Shown: positions 41,744 through 52,093 of the stretch, one piece after another
How positions within the stretch are numbered: position 1 is the stretch's first letter
How the letters are laid out: every line of letters begins with the position of its first letter
Origin: a virus
Reading direction: 5' to 3' (one strand)
Length of the DNA stretch: 64,000 bases
IMG/VR virus record: IMGVR_UViG_3300023179_000011
Span: 62,001-126,000 of that record
Program-made: the position numbers and the translations under genes
The notes under the pieces: generated by a model
Seen by the model: the letters and a program-made list of their open reading frames with translations, nothing else
Databases searched by the model: none
What the model was told of the DNA's origin: nothing

Positions 41744-42629
41744 TTGTATGCCTTCTTACGCTTTCCATACGGTAAATAAACGCCAGCACTAACCCGGCAA
41801 GTCGGTATGCCGGGAGCGGATGATCAAACCACAGATTTTTGAATGTCGCATATGGTTGCGCGTCGTCAAGGCCAAACAGCTCAATAAACACAGGCTCGCC
41901 GATCAGCTCCAGTGTCGGAAGCAGCGTTGTGATCGCGGGCGCCGGGTTGGCGTTTAAAGCGATGTACCAACGACCATTAAATGTTGTTGGATCTGTCGTC
42001 AACCGCTCTAGCCTTAATTTGATATCTGTTTCCGGTAGGGTAATGACGGGCAGCTCGCCAGCCGACCGTTCTCGTGTGCGGGGTGCGGGGTCGTATACGG
42101 TTTGCGTCGTTAAAAACACCTCAGCGTCTGGATCAAGTTCTTTGAGCAGCACACCGCGATTGTTTTCTAGCGTTAAAAAATCGTCTTCTTCCGTCTCCAG
42201 TGGTTCGGGCGGGGCTGGATACAAACCCATTGTGTACTGGCGGTTTGCGCGCCCTGTGCTGTTGCTAGCAATAAACTCACCACCAATTGCAACACTTCTC
42301 GTCGCACCGGCCATTTGCGTGACGCGTAACGACGGCTGATATTTAAACTCGTTTTCTGCGGGTTCTGGCCAATACGTCACGCGGTTGTCGAGTTTATACA
42401 AATATTCGACCGCGGGGGTTTGATGAATATAGCTGAGTAGTTCTCGTGCGCGCAGATTCAAAAACCGCTGATCTGGGCTGCTGCCAAACAATACGCGGCG
42501 CACCGTGCTCAGTACGGTCGGCAGCACCAGCGGCCGAAACGTTGGCGGAATGTACTCATATCCTGCCTGTTGTTTCTGCGCGCTTTGCGCCCAGATGTTT
42601 AAAAGTAGTGTTCGGCCGTGATTGATCAT
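41736..42629 (-). CDS. Baseplate/hub protein, 297 aa
   Basis: The start MINHGRTLLLNIWAQSAQKQ was chosen because its ATG follows the upstream stop by one base. A compact protein with GYEYIPPTFRPLVLPTVLST at the N-terminus, and a C-terminal PAITTLLPTLELIGEPVFIE plus LAGLVLAFIYRMESVRR. No family recognised. Small overlap with the next hub-like gene suggests co-assembly in the baseplate. Confidence 0.6.
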   Translation of the reverse strand: MINHGRTLLLNIWAQSAQKQQAGYEYIPPTFRPLVLPTVLSTVRRVLFGSSPDQRFLNLRARELLSYIHQTPAVEYLYKLDNRVTYWPEPAENEFKYQPSLRVTQMAGATRSVAIGGEFIASNSTGRANRQYTMGLYPAPPEPLETEEDDFLTLENNRGVLLKELDPDAEVFLTTQTVYDPAPRTRERSAGELPVITLPETDIKLRLERLTTDPTTFNGRWYIALNANPAPAITTLLPTLELIGEPVFIELFGLDDAQPYATFKNLWFDHPLPAYRLAGLVLAFIYRMESVRRHTNG

Positions 42630-42630
42630 G

Positions 42631-43095
42631 TTAATTTTTTGGCACAATGTTGAAACGGAGCGACCACTGGCCAACCAGTGTCTGCGGGTCCTGCAACTCT
42701 AAACGCATGCCAGTTAGAAACGCCCAAAACGTAGAGTTCGCGCAGTCACCAATTGTGACGGACATTTTGCCGTTTTTTTTGATTCGATTTTTTTGATAGA
42801 AGTCATAGACGTTACAGAGTTTTGCACTGTTAGCCCCGGGACACGGTTTTACAAAACCGAAGCCAGATACGGTTAGCTCGCCGACGCGGTCACCAAACGC
42901 GTACACGTAAATGAAATCATTGACCGTGTGAAGGAATTGATAATTACCGTTCAGTTCCAACGCGAAACCGCTGGTCGGCGCAGTTAACTGGCCGCCATTT
43001 ACATCGTTAAATTTGATTTTGAATACATCACCGGTGCAATTCTTGGGCTTGATAATTGCCACTGCCCCGGCGCATGGAGTAAAAGCTACTGGCAT
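42631..43095 (-). CDS. Tail tube-like/tube-initiator protein, 154 aa
   Basis: A small beta-rich protein (KIKFNDVNGGQLTAPTSGFA; DFIYVYAFGDRVGELTVSGF; GKMSVTIGDCANSTFWAFLT; MRLELQDPQTLVGQWSLRFN). The combination of a beta barrel and a helix with a V-T-I-G...F-L-x-G-M-x-L pattern resembles tail tube and tube-initiator (gp48/54-type) proteins. It lies between tape measure and hub genes, the expected location of an initiator. Not proven. Confidence 0.5.
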   Translation of the reverse strand: MPVAFTPCAGAVAIIKPKNCTGDVFKIKFNDVNGGQLTAPTSGFALELNGNYQFLHTVNDFIYVYAFGDRVGELTVSGFGFVKPCPGANSAKLCNVYDFYQKNRIKKNGKMSVTIGDCANSTFWAFLTGMRLELQDPQTLVGQWSLRFNIVPKN

Positions 43096-43098
43096 GTG

Positions 43099-46000
43099 TT
43101 ACTTTCCGTAGTTTGCGCCGGTACCGCCAGCCATGTCGACCGACGGCCCGTTATCTGGTGTATCTTCCATGCGATAACCGGTGGCAGCCAGCACGGCCTC
43201 TGAAAGTCCGTGCAGCGTCAACGTGCCGTTCACATTCATATCGCCGCCGCCGCCACCCGCGCCGCGCGCCGCTTTCGCGGAATCGTATTGCGCAATCGTG
43301 TCGCTGAGGTAGTTGTACCGGGCTTGGTCTTTGTCATCATCAAAATAGTCGCCGCCGCCGCGGATCCACCAGTGTTTTTTCTTTTTCTTTTCTAGCTCTT
43401 TGAGGCGGCCGCGCGCGGACTGAATCGGGTTTGGGCCGGCTTGCATGTCCAACAATGCCTGCTCAGCCACTAATCGCATGTGTGGTTTTTCAACAACTTG
43501 TTGCACAGATCCGTCTGCGCCAGTAATGTTTACTTTTTTCGCACCGCCACGATTGTTAAATTCTCTTTTTTCTTCTTCCGTGCCGTATCGTTCTACGTCG
43601 TGCGCGGCGTCTTTTTCGGTGTAGTTTGGGTTGTATGGAAAAAATACGCGCTCGGAAACATCTTGATTTCCGCCCGCATACGTCCATTCACTCTCGCCGC
43701 GAATTCGGCGCAGTGATAAAGACGTTCCCGGCATCTCACCCATTTTGTTAAACGGATCGTGTACGGTCAGTTTGTTTCCTATGCGAACGTTGTGTCGCAA
43801 CTTGCTTTGTCGGTCTGTAAGATCGTCATATCGCGCCTTGTCCTCGGCCGAATACTTCCACCGCCCCTGTTTTTTATTGCGGTCCGCGAGCGCGGCAAGC
43901 TCGGCATCAATTTGTGCAAGTTCGGTGTCGCGACTAACGGTGCGCGTAACTCCGGGCGGCGGGGCGTCAGATGCCGGCGCGTGCCCGTCGCGATTTAGCT
44001 GCTGTACCTGCTCTGGTGTAATGTTTTGCGACGAAACTCCCGCGCCTGTTTTACTTTCAGAAATGGCGGCATGAATTCGGCGCATGTTTGCAAGATCGTC
44101 GTCGGTCAGCTCTTTCATTTTTTTGACAAGCTCGGGCGGCGCGGACAGCGCTGTTTTAAACTGATCCATTGCGGTTTTTTGCGCTGCCGGATCCATTTTG
44201 TTGAAAAGTTTTACCGCGTCTGCCGCCGGCAGCGTTAGCAGTTGTTGTCTTTTTTCTTTGTCAGCAAACGCGGTCGCAAACGCTGCGCCCGTCGGATCTT
44301 TACCTACTTCGTCTAATACCGCTTGCTGGTCTGCGGTAACTTTTTCAGTGGCAGAGGCGACACCTTGTCCGTGGGCGCGTTTTGCTTCTTCAGCTATTTT
44401 TAACGCACTGTTTGTTCGGCGCACGATAGCGTCTTTGTCGCTACCTAGAACAGCCGTTAACTGTTTACGCGCTTCCGCCTTGGCTGTCTCTGGATCCATA
44501 CCCTCCATAACAAATTGATCGGTCAACTGCTGCGTCATACGACTTGTCATTATCAGCGCGCGATCTTCATCGGATTTTCCAAGCGTATCGTCCATGTTTA
44601 CGGCGACGTTTGACATGGCGAGGCTGATCTGCCGCAACCGCTTTTTGCGGTGTGTGTCAAACTGCGAGTCAGACATACCTTTTGGGCGCAATTTTTCGTA
44701 CTCGGCTTTGTCGTAATTCTTTTCGAGCGTGTCGTAAATGCTTTTGCCGACGTCAGCGGAAATACGATTTGAAGTTGCGGTTCCACGTTTTTGCGCTTTG
44801 GCGACATCAACCGGTGTCTGCTCTAAACCAGCGCCAGCCAGTCCGCCAATATCGCGCGCAACGCGCAACCCCTGTCTGTGCGCGCGAACTTCTTGTTTTT
44901 GCTCATCAGACAACGCGCCAAAACCGAAAAAGTTTCCAGCCATTTGTTTTTCGAGTGTTTCGGCGTCATCTGCCAGCATCGTTGTTGCAAATTTTTCAAT
45001 TTGTTCTGTTGTTGCTTTTTCGCCAAGAACTTTTTTTGCGGTAGCTCTAGCGGCCGCCATTACGTCTTCAGCTTTACCTGTGTTGTAACCGCGTATGATT
45101 ATGGAGGCGAGATCGCGCTGCCGCTGATTTTTTGCTTTTTCTGCGTCTGTGCTACCGGCGGCGGTATCTGCTGACTCCATCTTGGCCGCGCCGCGTAACT
45201 GCCCCAACTCGTCAGCCGTTAGTTTCTTGCCGGGATCGACGCCGGCCATAATTTTGAGTTGCTTGGCTTCGTTTCCGTCCGGGTTCTTTTGCGCCGCGTC
45301 AGCCAAAGTATCGATTTGTTTTTCAGTAACGCTTGCCTGCGTATACATACGCGCTGCCGCTACAAGCCCTTCTTGCATGTCGGGCGCGTAGCTCTGCAGC
45401 AGCGAATCTTCAGACGCGATTGCAAATAGGCGTTTGAGCGAGCCTTCTTGTATGCCGGCATTTTCGCTGGCTAGGTTTTCTAGTTCGTCGCCAAATCGTT
45501 GTGCAATCTTAGATTCGGTTCCGGCGCCGGCTATTTTAAATCGCGCAGCGCGGCGCTTGTTCATTTCTTCTTTTACGGCCGAGTCGGTAAGCATTTTTTT
45601 ATCATAGGATTGCCGCAATGCTGCTGAAGACACTCCCGTTATATCTTGCGCGTCTGTATCTATTTCTGAGATCGCTGTCAGCAGCCGTTCTTGCCTCTCC
45701 GCAGGTGTTTGGCCGTAAATTGCATTAAAAAATTGTTCTGCTTGGCGCTCAGCGTCTTTTTGTGCCATGCTGCCGCCGGGTTTGCTGGTAAAAACTTTGG
45801 TCAATTCTTCTTTTCCGCGCCGCTCCATTGTTTTAATACGTTCTTCCTGCGTCATGTCGGCCGTTTCTTCTAATAATATGCCCGTCATTTTATTTGCAAA
45901 ACTACCAGACAACCCACTGCGCAATTCCCGAAACTTCTCATCTGACATGCCAGCTGGCTTGAGGTTACGCACCGCTGCGCTGCGCAAACGTTCGCCGATT

Positions 46001-47772
46001 TTGAATTCTTGTCGTTGCGAAATATCTCGCTGTATTTCGTAGGGTTGTCCTTTGTAAGCGTATCCGGCATTCATGTACTCTTCAGTTCCAATGCGATCGG
46101 TCATATAAGCTGTAAATAACTGCTCGCTAGCGCCGCTTTCGCGCGCTAATGCGTACAACCCTTTTACGCCCTGACGGCCCGCCAACTCAGCTAAGTTAAA
46201 CGTTTGTCCTTTGTACTCGTATTTGTCTTTTCCGCGGCGATACGCTGCCACAGCCGCGGCAAGTTGCGTGTTTTGATATTTATCCGGACTTTCTGATACG
46301 AGTCTGTTAAGTGCCGCAAGTGCGCGACCGCCAGCAGACGCGTCCCCGCGGGTAGACATAGCCGACATGCGGGCTTCAGCTTCGGCGCGGTTTAGCTTGC
46401 CAAAACCGGGCTTGTCAAACACGCCGGCGTCAGCCATGGCTTGCCCGCGCAATAGATCGCCGGCAAGTCCTTTTTCAGCTGTAACTTCCTGCAACCCCAT
46501 ACCGCGGGCCATGGCCTTCTTTTCGGCAGCGATGGCGTTCAAGTTTTGCAGGTCGGTATTTGTGTCGCGAGCGGCTAATCGAATTTCGCGCACGAGCGAT
46601 TCAACTTTGCCGCCGCTCATACTAGTTTGAGCGCCGTTTGTTAAATGTTGCAAATTAGCAATAAGTTGCTGAATCGGGGCATTTGGATTGCCGTTGTCGC
46701 CAAAAATTTCTCTAATCGCAGACACGGCGCCGTTGTATTCTTTAACGGCGCGCGATACGTTTTTTGCGTCCAGCGCGTTCGCCGCCAGCCCAAAGCCGCT
46801 TAGCTGTTCGATTTCTTCCGCGGACTTAGCCCGCGGATCTTTAGCTTGAAATTTGTCTACTTCGCCCAGCGTGGCGTCTAACCGTTTTCGAAATGCTGGT
46901 AACTTATCCGCCAGCATGATTTTTTGTTCTTCTTCGCTGGCGGACGCGTAAGCGGCGTCACGCGACATCAACTCCGAGTGCCCAAACTGTCTCGACAACT
47001 CGTTCATTGTTTTGTCGTCGCGCTTAGTGCGGCTGATCGCTTTGACACGATCCGCGGCTGACAGCGCACCAATGCTCTGCGGTAGGCGACCCTGCTGGAA
47101 CAGAGTCTCCATCATCTCGCCGCTAGCCACCGCCCCGAACCCGTGCATTTCCGCAAGATTGGCATCTTCACCGTACAGATTTTGATATACATTCTGCGAG
47201 AACTGCTTTAACGAGTCTGATGACATGCGCGGCCCTTGGCCGGCCGCGTCCGGTCTAAAAAACCCGATACGGTTGGTGGCCGCAGCGATCGCCGTCGGGT
47301 CGCCCCGGCGGCCGAACATAATGCCTTCAAGGTTCTCGGCGCCGATCTGCGACGCGGCAAACTGTTTAAATATTGGGTTGTTTAATACGCGAGCGCCGAT
47401 ATTTGCATGCTCGCGGTCTAGGTCTGTTACGGGTTGCCCGCCGTTAACAAGACGCTGCGCGCCAATTAACTTTTGCGCCACCTGCGAATTGCCGGCCATG
47501 TTCGCGGCTTCAATTGCCGCGACACCGTGACGCTGATAACGAGCGGCCGTGAACTGGTCCAGAAGGGCCTGCCCGGGCGCCTGATGCGCCAAAAACGCGT
47601 CCGGCCCGAACATGCTTTTTACCAGTCCGGGGGCGTACATGTTGGCCATATAGCCAAACGCGTCGTCTACGTGGGCGGCGTTTTGAAACGGAGAGTATAC
47701 GGGCGGAGCGTATGGGTTACCCGTATAATTTTGCGTAAAGCCAGCGGCGTTTTGTGTGTGATATTGAGCCAT
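43099..47772 (-). CDS. Tape measure protein, 1557 aa
   Basis: The longest helical protein in the virion block: Ala/Lys/Glu/Gln/Arg-rich almost throughout, with helices such as AERQAEQFFNAIYGQTPAER and QLTDQFVMEGMDPETAKAEA, and a glycine-rich end. It lies downstream of the chaperone-like pair, the canonical tape-measure position. No lysozyme or peptidase motif and no clear membrane segment seen. Using the usual rule of about 0.15 nm per residue, the tail would be roughly 230 nm, which fits a large myovirus; this is inference. Confidence 0.85.
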   Translation of the reverse strand: MAQYHTQNAAGFTQNYTGNPYAPPVYSPFQNAAHVDDAFGYMANMYAPGLVKSMFGPDAFLAHQAPGQALLDQFTAARYQRHGVAAIEAANMAGNSQVAQKLIGAQRLVNGGQPVTDLDREHANIGARVLNNPIFKQFAASQIGAENLEGIMFGRRGDPTAIAAATNRIGFFRPDAAGQGPRMSSDSLKQFSQNVYQNLYGEDANLAEMHGFGAVASGEMMETLFQQGRLPQSIGALSAADRVKAISRTKRDDKTMNELSRQFGHSELMSRDAAYASASEEEQKIMLADKLPAFRKRLDATLGEVDKFQAKDPRAKSAEEIEQLSGFGLAANALDAKNVSRAVKEYNGAVSAIREIFGDNGNPNAPIQQLIANLQHLTNGAQTSMSGGKVESLVREIRLAARDTNTDLQNLNAIAAEKKAMARGMGLQEVTAEKGLAGDLLRGQAMADAGVFDKPGFGKLNRAEAEARMSAMSTRGDASAGGRALAALNRLVSESPDKYQNTQLAAAVAAYRRGKDKYEYKGQTFNLAELAGRQGVKGLYALARESGASEQLFTAYMTDRIGTEEYMNAGYAYKGQPYEIQRDISQRQEFKIGERLRSAAVRNLKPAGMSDEKFRELRSGLSGSFANKMTGILLEETADMTQEERIKTMERRGKEELTKVFTSKPGGSMAQKDAERQAEQFFNAIYGQTPAERQERLLTAISEIDTDAQDITGVSSAALRQSYDKKMLTDSAVKEEMNKRRAARFKIAGAGTESKIAQRFGDELENLASENAGIQEGSLKRLFAIASEDSLLQSYAPDMQEGLVAAARMYTQASVTEKQIDTLADAAQKNPDGNEAKQLKIMAGVDPGKKLTADELGQLRGAAKMESADTAAGSTDAEKAKNQRQRDLASIIIRGYNTGKAEDVMAAARATAKKVLGEKATTEQIEKFATTMLADDAETLEKQMAGNFFGFGALSDEQKQEVRAHRQGLRVARDIGGLAGAGLEQTPVDVAKAQKRGTATSNRISADVGKSIYDTLEKNYDKAEYEKLRPKGMSDSQFDTHRKKRLRQISLAMSNVAVNMDDTLGKSDEDRALIMTSRMTQQLTDQFVMEGMDPETAKAEARKQLTAVLGSDKDAIVRRTNSALKIAEEAKRAHGQGVASATEKVTADQQAVLDEVGKDPTGAAFATAFADKEKRQQLLTLPAADAVKLFNKMDPAAQKTAMDQFKTALSAPPELVKKMKELTDDDLANMRRIHAAISESKTGAGVSSQNITPEQVQQLNRDGHAPASDAPPPGVTRTVSRDTELAQIDAELAALADRNKKQGRWKYSAEDKARYDDLTDRQSKLRHNVRIGNKLTVHDPFNKMGEMPGTSLSLRRIRGESEWTYAGGNQDVSERVFFPYNPNYTEKDAAHDVERYGTEEEKREFNNRGGAKKVNITGADGSVQQVVEKPHMRLVAEQALLDMQAGPNPIQSARGRLKELEKKKKKHWWIRGGGDYFDDDKDQARYNYLSDTIAQYDSAKAARGAGGGGGDMNVNGTLTLHGLSEAVLAATGYRMEDTPDNGPSVDMAGGTGANYGK

Positions 47773-47781
47773 ACGCCACCG

Positions 47782-48192
47782 TTATTTTCCGCCATTCAGT
47801 TCTTTGTATCGTTCAATAAGTTCCTGCGCTGATTTATCAGCTATTATAGCTTTTTTAGGGCTCGCTTTTGGTGTGTCTTTTGCTGCGTCTTTCTGCTCTT
47901 CTTTTGTATGATCCCACGGAAAAAGCGCAGTTTGAATATTTTCTAACAGTTCGATTGCTCTCGTTTTGGCGTTACCAAAACTCTCTTCGGTCAGGCTGCC
48001 GTGCGCGACAAGAGCGAGCCAGTGCCTGTGAGCTGCTTGCATGAGTTCATAATTTTCTCGTCGCGCCATTTCTGTAAGCGTTAACAGGTGCTTTATTCGC
48101 CATTGTCTATTTTTGGGATCGGCACCGGTGTAATCAATCACACCGGAAACGGCAGCCCGCACCATAAAGGCCGCTACCCGATCCCGTTCCAA
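47782..48192 (-). CDS. Tail-chaperone-like second frame, 136 aa
   Basis: A helical protein (RVAAFMVRAAVSGVIDYTGA; HLLTLTEMARRENYELMQAA; ENIQTALFPWDHTKEEQKDA). It follows the 331-residue gene in the -1 frame, overlaps it by 19 bases and lies just before the tape measure gene. This is the location of the second, frameshifted tail assembly chaperone in many tailed phages. As a separate gene it would use TTG at 48192 or ATG at 48165. A run of five T in the overlap might serve as the slip site. Confidence 0.55.
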   Translation of the reverse strand: MERDRVAAFMVRAAVSGVIDYTGADPKNRQWRIKHLLTLTEMARRENYELMQAAHRHWLALVAHGSLTEESFGNAKTRAIELLENIQTALFPWDHTKEEQKDAAKDTPKASPKKAIIADKSAQELIERYKELNGGK

Positions 48193-49169
48193 AAACTTGG
48201 TTCAAGCGCCATAGCTTCCATCGCTTCAACCAGCCGCTGAAACTTGCGCAAGTGCGTAGCAGCCAAACGCCGCGTTACTTCGTGCGAGAGTGCTTTGCTG
48301 TGCACAAACTCGCGCGCACCCGGGAGCGCGGTATGGTTAGGTTTATCTGGGTTTGCGACGACTTTGAACTCTTTTAGCTCAGGCACGATTACGAGCGGCT
48401 TTCCGTTGGCGTCGTAGACCGCGGCGAGCGAGCAGGCCATGCGGTATTCGAACATCCGTAGAAACCACTCGGCTTCTGACAGGATCAGGCCGTCATTCTG
48501 ATCAAGCAACAACTGACGCTGCACATCGAAATTCTCGTCAGCCAGCATGCTGCGGAATTCCAACACAATCTTGCCGCCCATTAACTCAAACTTACGTGTA
48601 AACCGCGAGCCGCCCAAAATCGTAACGAGAAAGTCTTCTTTATCACGATCCGTCACTTCAACGTCGAACTTCTGCTGCATATCCCAACCGCAGCGCGGGC
48701 AAAACGGCAGAATAGCCATCGGCGGCACGATGTTCTCTTCTGGCGCTGCTGGCGCTTCGGTCTCTGCCGTCTCTGGCGTGGCCGTGTCTGCTGCCGGGAC
48801 AGCGTCTTCTGCTGCCGGCGCCTCTCTGTCGTCGATGATTTCAGTGTCAGTGTTCTGAAGCTGCGCATACATCTCACGCACGCTGTCGGGCATGTTTTCT
48901 GTCTCTTCTTCAAACTGTTCTTTCTGCGCTTTTTTCTTAGCTACTTCTTTGGCCTCGCGCAGCATGGTTTTGATATTTTCAACGTCTTCTTCTTTCATCG
49001 CGTCTTTGTCAATAAGGACGTCGACACGCGAAGACGGCGGCAGCGTGTCTTTAATTCGCAGCATAAGCGGCCCAAGCTCGGCTGGAATTGGATCGTCTTT
49101 ACGCCAACCAAACTGCTCTAGCGTTTTCTTTGTGAAATCGGACACGTAAACGTTTTCAACCAGTTCCAT
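48174..49169 (-). CDS. Tail assembly chaperone-like protein with zinc motif, 331 aa
   Basis: A helical, Glu/Ala/Lys-rich protein (ENIKTMLREAKEVAKKKAQK) with an Ala/Thr/Pro-rich linker, a C-x-x-C motif (LPFCPRCGWDMQQKF) and a C-terminal domain with LILSEAEWFLRMFEYRMACS and PELKEFKVVANPDKPNHTA. It lies between hub/spike and tape measure genes and may produce a fusion with the next frame by -1 frameshifting. Chaperone role is by position; no family recognised. Confidence 0.55.
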   Translation of the reverse strand: MELVENVYVSDFTKKTLEQFGWRKDDPIPAELGPLMLRIKDTLPPSSRVDVLIDKDAMKEEDVENIKTMLREAKEVAKKKAQKEQFEEETENMPDSVREMYAQLQNTDTEIIDDREAPAAEDAVPAADTATPETAETEAPAAPEENIVPPMAILPFCPRCGWDMQQKFDVEVTDRDKEDFLVTILGGSRFTRKFELMGGKIVLEFRSMLADENFDVQRQLLLDQNDGLILSEAEWFLRMFEYRMACSLAAVYDANGKPLVIVPELKEFKVVANPDKPNHTALPGAREFVHSKALSHEVTRRLAATHLRKFQRLVEAMEAMALEPSFWNGIG

Positions 49170-49183
49170 GGTTATCTCCTTCG

Positions 49184-52066
49184 TCAGGGGCGCGGGATGA
49201 TGGGGTAGTTGCCGTTAATGATCTTGGGCGTGTTGGATTTGAATTCGGGCTCCTTGTACTCTGCCGCAAGGCCGGGCGCTTCGTTGCGCCGTTTGTCGAT
49301 GTAGCCGCCCTCGTTCTGTACAATTTTCAAATCCTGCTCGACATAAGCGGGTTCTGAGTTAAGCCACTTGTCGCCGGGGAACGGCCATGTCGGCCCGCAG
49401 GTTTTTGCGCTAACAGGTCGCTCTGTCCATTTCTCTGTGCTCTTACCGCCGATTCGCGCCATCTGCTGCCATCGGTCTTCATACAACATGAAATCTGGAA
49501 TCTTGTAGTCGTCGTCGCGCCGAAACGAGAATTCAATTTTGTTGATTGTGTCATCGTTGCCGGCGCGTTTTTCTTTGTACCACAACTCTTGCAGCAGCTT
49601 CTCGTCGATGTCGTCACCAACCTGCGGAATGTCGTTGTCGATGAGCTGCTTGAAAATATCAATCGCCGCACGCACCTGTCCCTGACAATCTCCGTCGCAC
49701 GGACCGACGAATATTGCGCCGCGCGCGGCTTGCTCGGTAAGAATGTGGCCCTTTGATACAAGCACGCTGCCGTTGCACAGTACATTCCCGTCGCAAAAGA
49801 TGTCGCCGTCTGTGCCGATGGGCCCGCAAAGCAACGTCTGCTCAGATCGGAACATATTCGCTTTGTTTGTTCCACCGACCTTTTGCCCACCAAAGAAGTG
49901 GTAAACCTCGCCAGCTTCTTTTAGGTAGTTAAACAAATTGTTCGATTTGGTGACAATGTCTTTTGAGCCCGTAGACGCGTCGATCACGATGTCGCCCGGT
50001 TTAATGTCGCCGCCGCCCGTGCGCAAATAAATTTGATGCGCCAGCCCCACCACGTTTGAATAGGGAGCGCGCGCAACGACACCGGCAAACTTAATTTCAT
50101 CACCGCACTGCTCGAAGTCGTATTCGATTGTCTTCCCGCGCGACTCAAGCAAAATGCCGCCTTCTCGATCAGACGTTTCGTTACCGGCAAACACGAGAAC
50201 GTTGCGCTCGGCTTTGATGCGCACGTTCTTTTCGGTTGCAGAAATGTCTACCGACTTGTTTGAGCGCAGAATCACATCGTTACCGCCCCACGCCTGAACG
50301 TCTCGGCCGCCCTTGAGCCACACGTCGCCCGGAGCCGAGATGATTACACAACCCGCCACCATGCGGATCTCGCCACCGTATCCGTCACCAATTACCACGC
50401 CGCCGTCTTCTAGCAGTGAGATATACGACTCCTGCTCGTAGAATTTTTGTTCGTTATACCGGTGATCAATTTTCCACTCTTTAGGCGTCGGTTCTTTGAG
50501 GTACATCGAACCTTTGAGCTGGTCGAACTCGGGGATTTTTTGATTAACGTCGGCGTAGCCTTCACTTTTCAGATCTTGTTCTTCCCACGTCTTGTAGTCC
50601 TTAGCGTGCCAGTAAAACGGGTGCAGTCCGGCGTAATTAAACAGGTACCCGTGTAGATCGAGAACAGCCGTGGCGCGCTGCATGTTCGGCCACTTGCTGT
50701 CGGTGGTTTTGATATCACCGGTAATCTTGTGCTCTGGGCCGCTACCGTATTTACTGGCCGCTTTGTAATTGCGCTCTGTGTCGTCACCTTCGCCAGACTC
50801 GGGTCTGCGGAGACGTTGCGGCATGGGCAGTAGAATGCGTTTAGATAACACAATGCCCTTGGACGACGTAATGAATCGGCGGCCGTCTAGTGCTGTGTTA
50901 TCTTCTTGTAGGCCGTAAACAGGTTTTTCGTCGTGGTCTTTGGTTTTTTCACCGCCGCCACAATCAGGTGAAAAACCGTCTTTACCTTGAATACTGGACT
51001 CGTACGGTTTGATCGCTGCGCCGGCGCTCCCGGGTTTGTACGTCCATCGCTGTACACCTTTCGGCGGCGCGTGCGTAATGGTGCGAGAACCTTGCCCTAA
51101 ATAACCAAAGAATTTTTGCGTGCGGTGATATGGCTGTTGAAACTCGTTTTTATTTTCCCAGTGCGAGTAATAAGGCACGCCAAGCGGGCACTGATAATCT
51201 TTTGGTTGAAATTCCTGCACCATAGGCAGGCCGGGTTCGATCATGCCGGCCGCTTCCCACGGATACGGCGAATATCCGGTACTATCGTTGCACTCCGCCT
51301 GATCCATATAGGCGTCGCGCTCGCTGCCGGCTGTCCAAACCTGCATGTTGTAACCGGCTACGCGCAGCATCTGGTCGTGGTAGAACCCGTAAATCCCGCA
51401 AAACTCGTTAACCGATGCGCGCAGCATGAAGTCATCAACAGAAATGCCGATACCCGTGGTTGATACTGCGCCCCACTCACTCGCAAGTGTCGCGTCCCAA
51501 GGGCGCCAACACGACCAGTCAACCATCTGCCCGTTGAGCTTTTCCTTGATGTACTTCTTGTGGCAGTCATCTACGCGTTTGCGGCTAGCCTGCGAGATAT
51601 AATCGTGATAGGCGCGCGTGCCGATATCTAAAACGCTCGGCACACAACCGACGATATACGCCTGCCCAAGCCGGTCGTGAATCATGACGACAACGGGTGT
51701 ACCGGGAGCGTACGTGTTAATAGCAGACGCGCCGAAACACACCTGACTTGTCGTAGACAGGGCTGCTGCGATAATTGGCGCCCGAGACTTCTCTACAAAA
51801 ACTTTGTAGCAGTTAGCGATCGCCGTGCCGTCGACAATCAAACCGGTGCACAGGCGCCCGGTGTCCTGAAAGCCGGCTTTGTAGCCGTGCAGTTTAGAGA
51901 AGGGGTCGGCTACCGCCTGCACCTGCGAGCCGTAAGCCGCCGTTCCGGTGCGGGTAGCTAACTGTTTTTGCGCAACAAGCCGGGCAGCAGACGCAAGATC
52001 GTAGGAGTGTTGTTGCCCAGTTTGTGGTGTATTACTGACCGGTTTACCCGGCGGGGTAACGCCCAT
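49184..52066 (-). CDS. Baseplate hub / central spike protein (gp5-like), 960 aa
   Basis: Residues about 75-170 (FQDTGRLCTGLIVDGTAIAN; GTPVVVMIHDRLGQAYIVGC) look like the OB-fold domain of gp5/gpV/VgrG spikes. The middle lacks a recognisable lysozyme. Residues about 555-635 (EDGGVVIGDGYGGEIRMVAG; KGGRDVQAWGGNDVILRSNK; ATEKNVRIKAERNVLVFAG) are a repetitive beta region typical of the triple-stranded spike. A helical C-terminal part with Cys pairs follows. It is the membrane-piercing end of the tail tube. Confidence 0.75.
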   Translation of the reverse strand: MGVTPPGKPVSNTPQTGQQHSYDLASAARLVAQKQLATRTGTAAYGSQVQAVADPFSKLHGYKAGFQDTGRLCTGLIVDGTAIANCYKVFVEKSRAPIIAAALSTTSQVCFGASAINTYAPGTPVVVMIHDRLGQAYIVGCVPSVLDIGTRAYHDYISQASRKRVDDCHKKYIKEKLNGQMVDWSCWRPWDATLASEWGAVSTTGIGISVDDFMLRASVNEFCGIYGFYHDQMLRVAGYNMQVWTAGSERDAYMDQAECNDSTGYSPYPWEAAGMIEPGLPMVQEFQPKDYQCPLGVPYYSHWENKNEFQQPYHRTQKFFGYLGQGSRTITHAPPKGVQRWTYKPGSAGAAIKPYESSIQGKDGFSPDCGGGEKTKDHDEKPVYGLQEDNTALDGRRFITSSKGIVLSKRILLPMPQRLRRPESGEGDDTERNYKAASKYGSGPEHKITGDIKTTDSKWPNMQRATAVLDLHGYLFNYAGLHPFYWHAKDYKTWEEQDLKSEGYADVNQKIPEFDQLKGSMYLKEPTPKEWKIDHRYNEQKFYEQESYISLLEDGGVVIGDGYGGEIRMVAGCVIISAPGDVWLKGGRDVQAWGGNDVILRSNKSVDISATEKNVRIKAERNVLVFAGNETSDREGGILLESRGKTIEYDFEQCGDEIKFAGVVARAPYSNVVGLAHQIYLRTGGGDIKPGDIVIDASTGSKDIVTKSNNLFNYLKEAGEVYHFFGGQKVGGTNKANMFRSEQTLLCGPIGTDGDIFCDGNVLCNGSVLVSKGHILTEQAARGAIFVGPCDGDCQGQVRAAIDIFKQLIDNDIPQVGDDIDEKLLQELWYKEKRAGNDDTINKIEFSFRRDDDYKIPDFMLYEDRWQQMARIGGKSTEKWTERPVSAKTCGPTWPFPGDKWLNSEPAYVEQDLKIVQNEGGYIDKRRNEAPGLAAEYKEPEFKSNTPKIINGNYPIIPRP

Positions 52067-52093
52067 TTTTATGCCACCAAATAGGTGTGGTTA

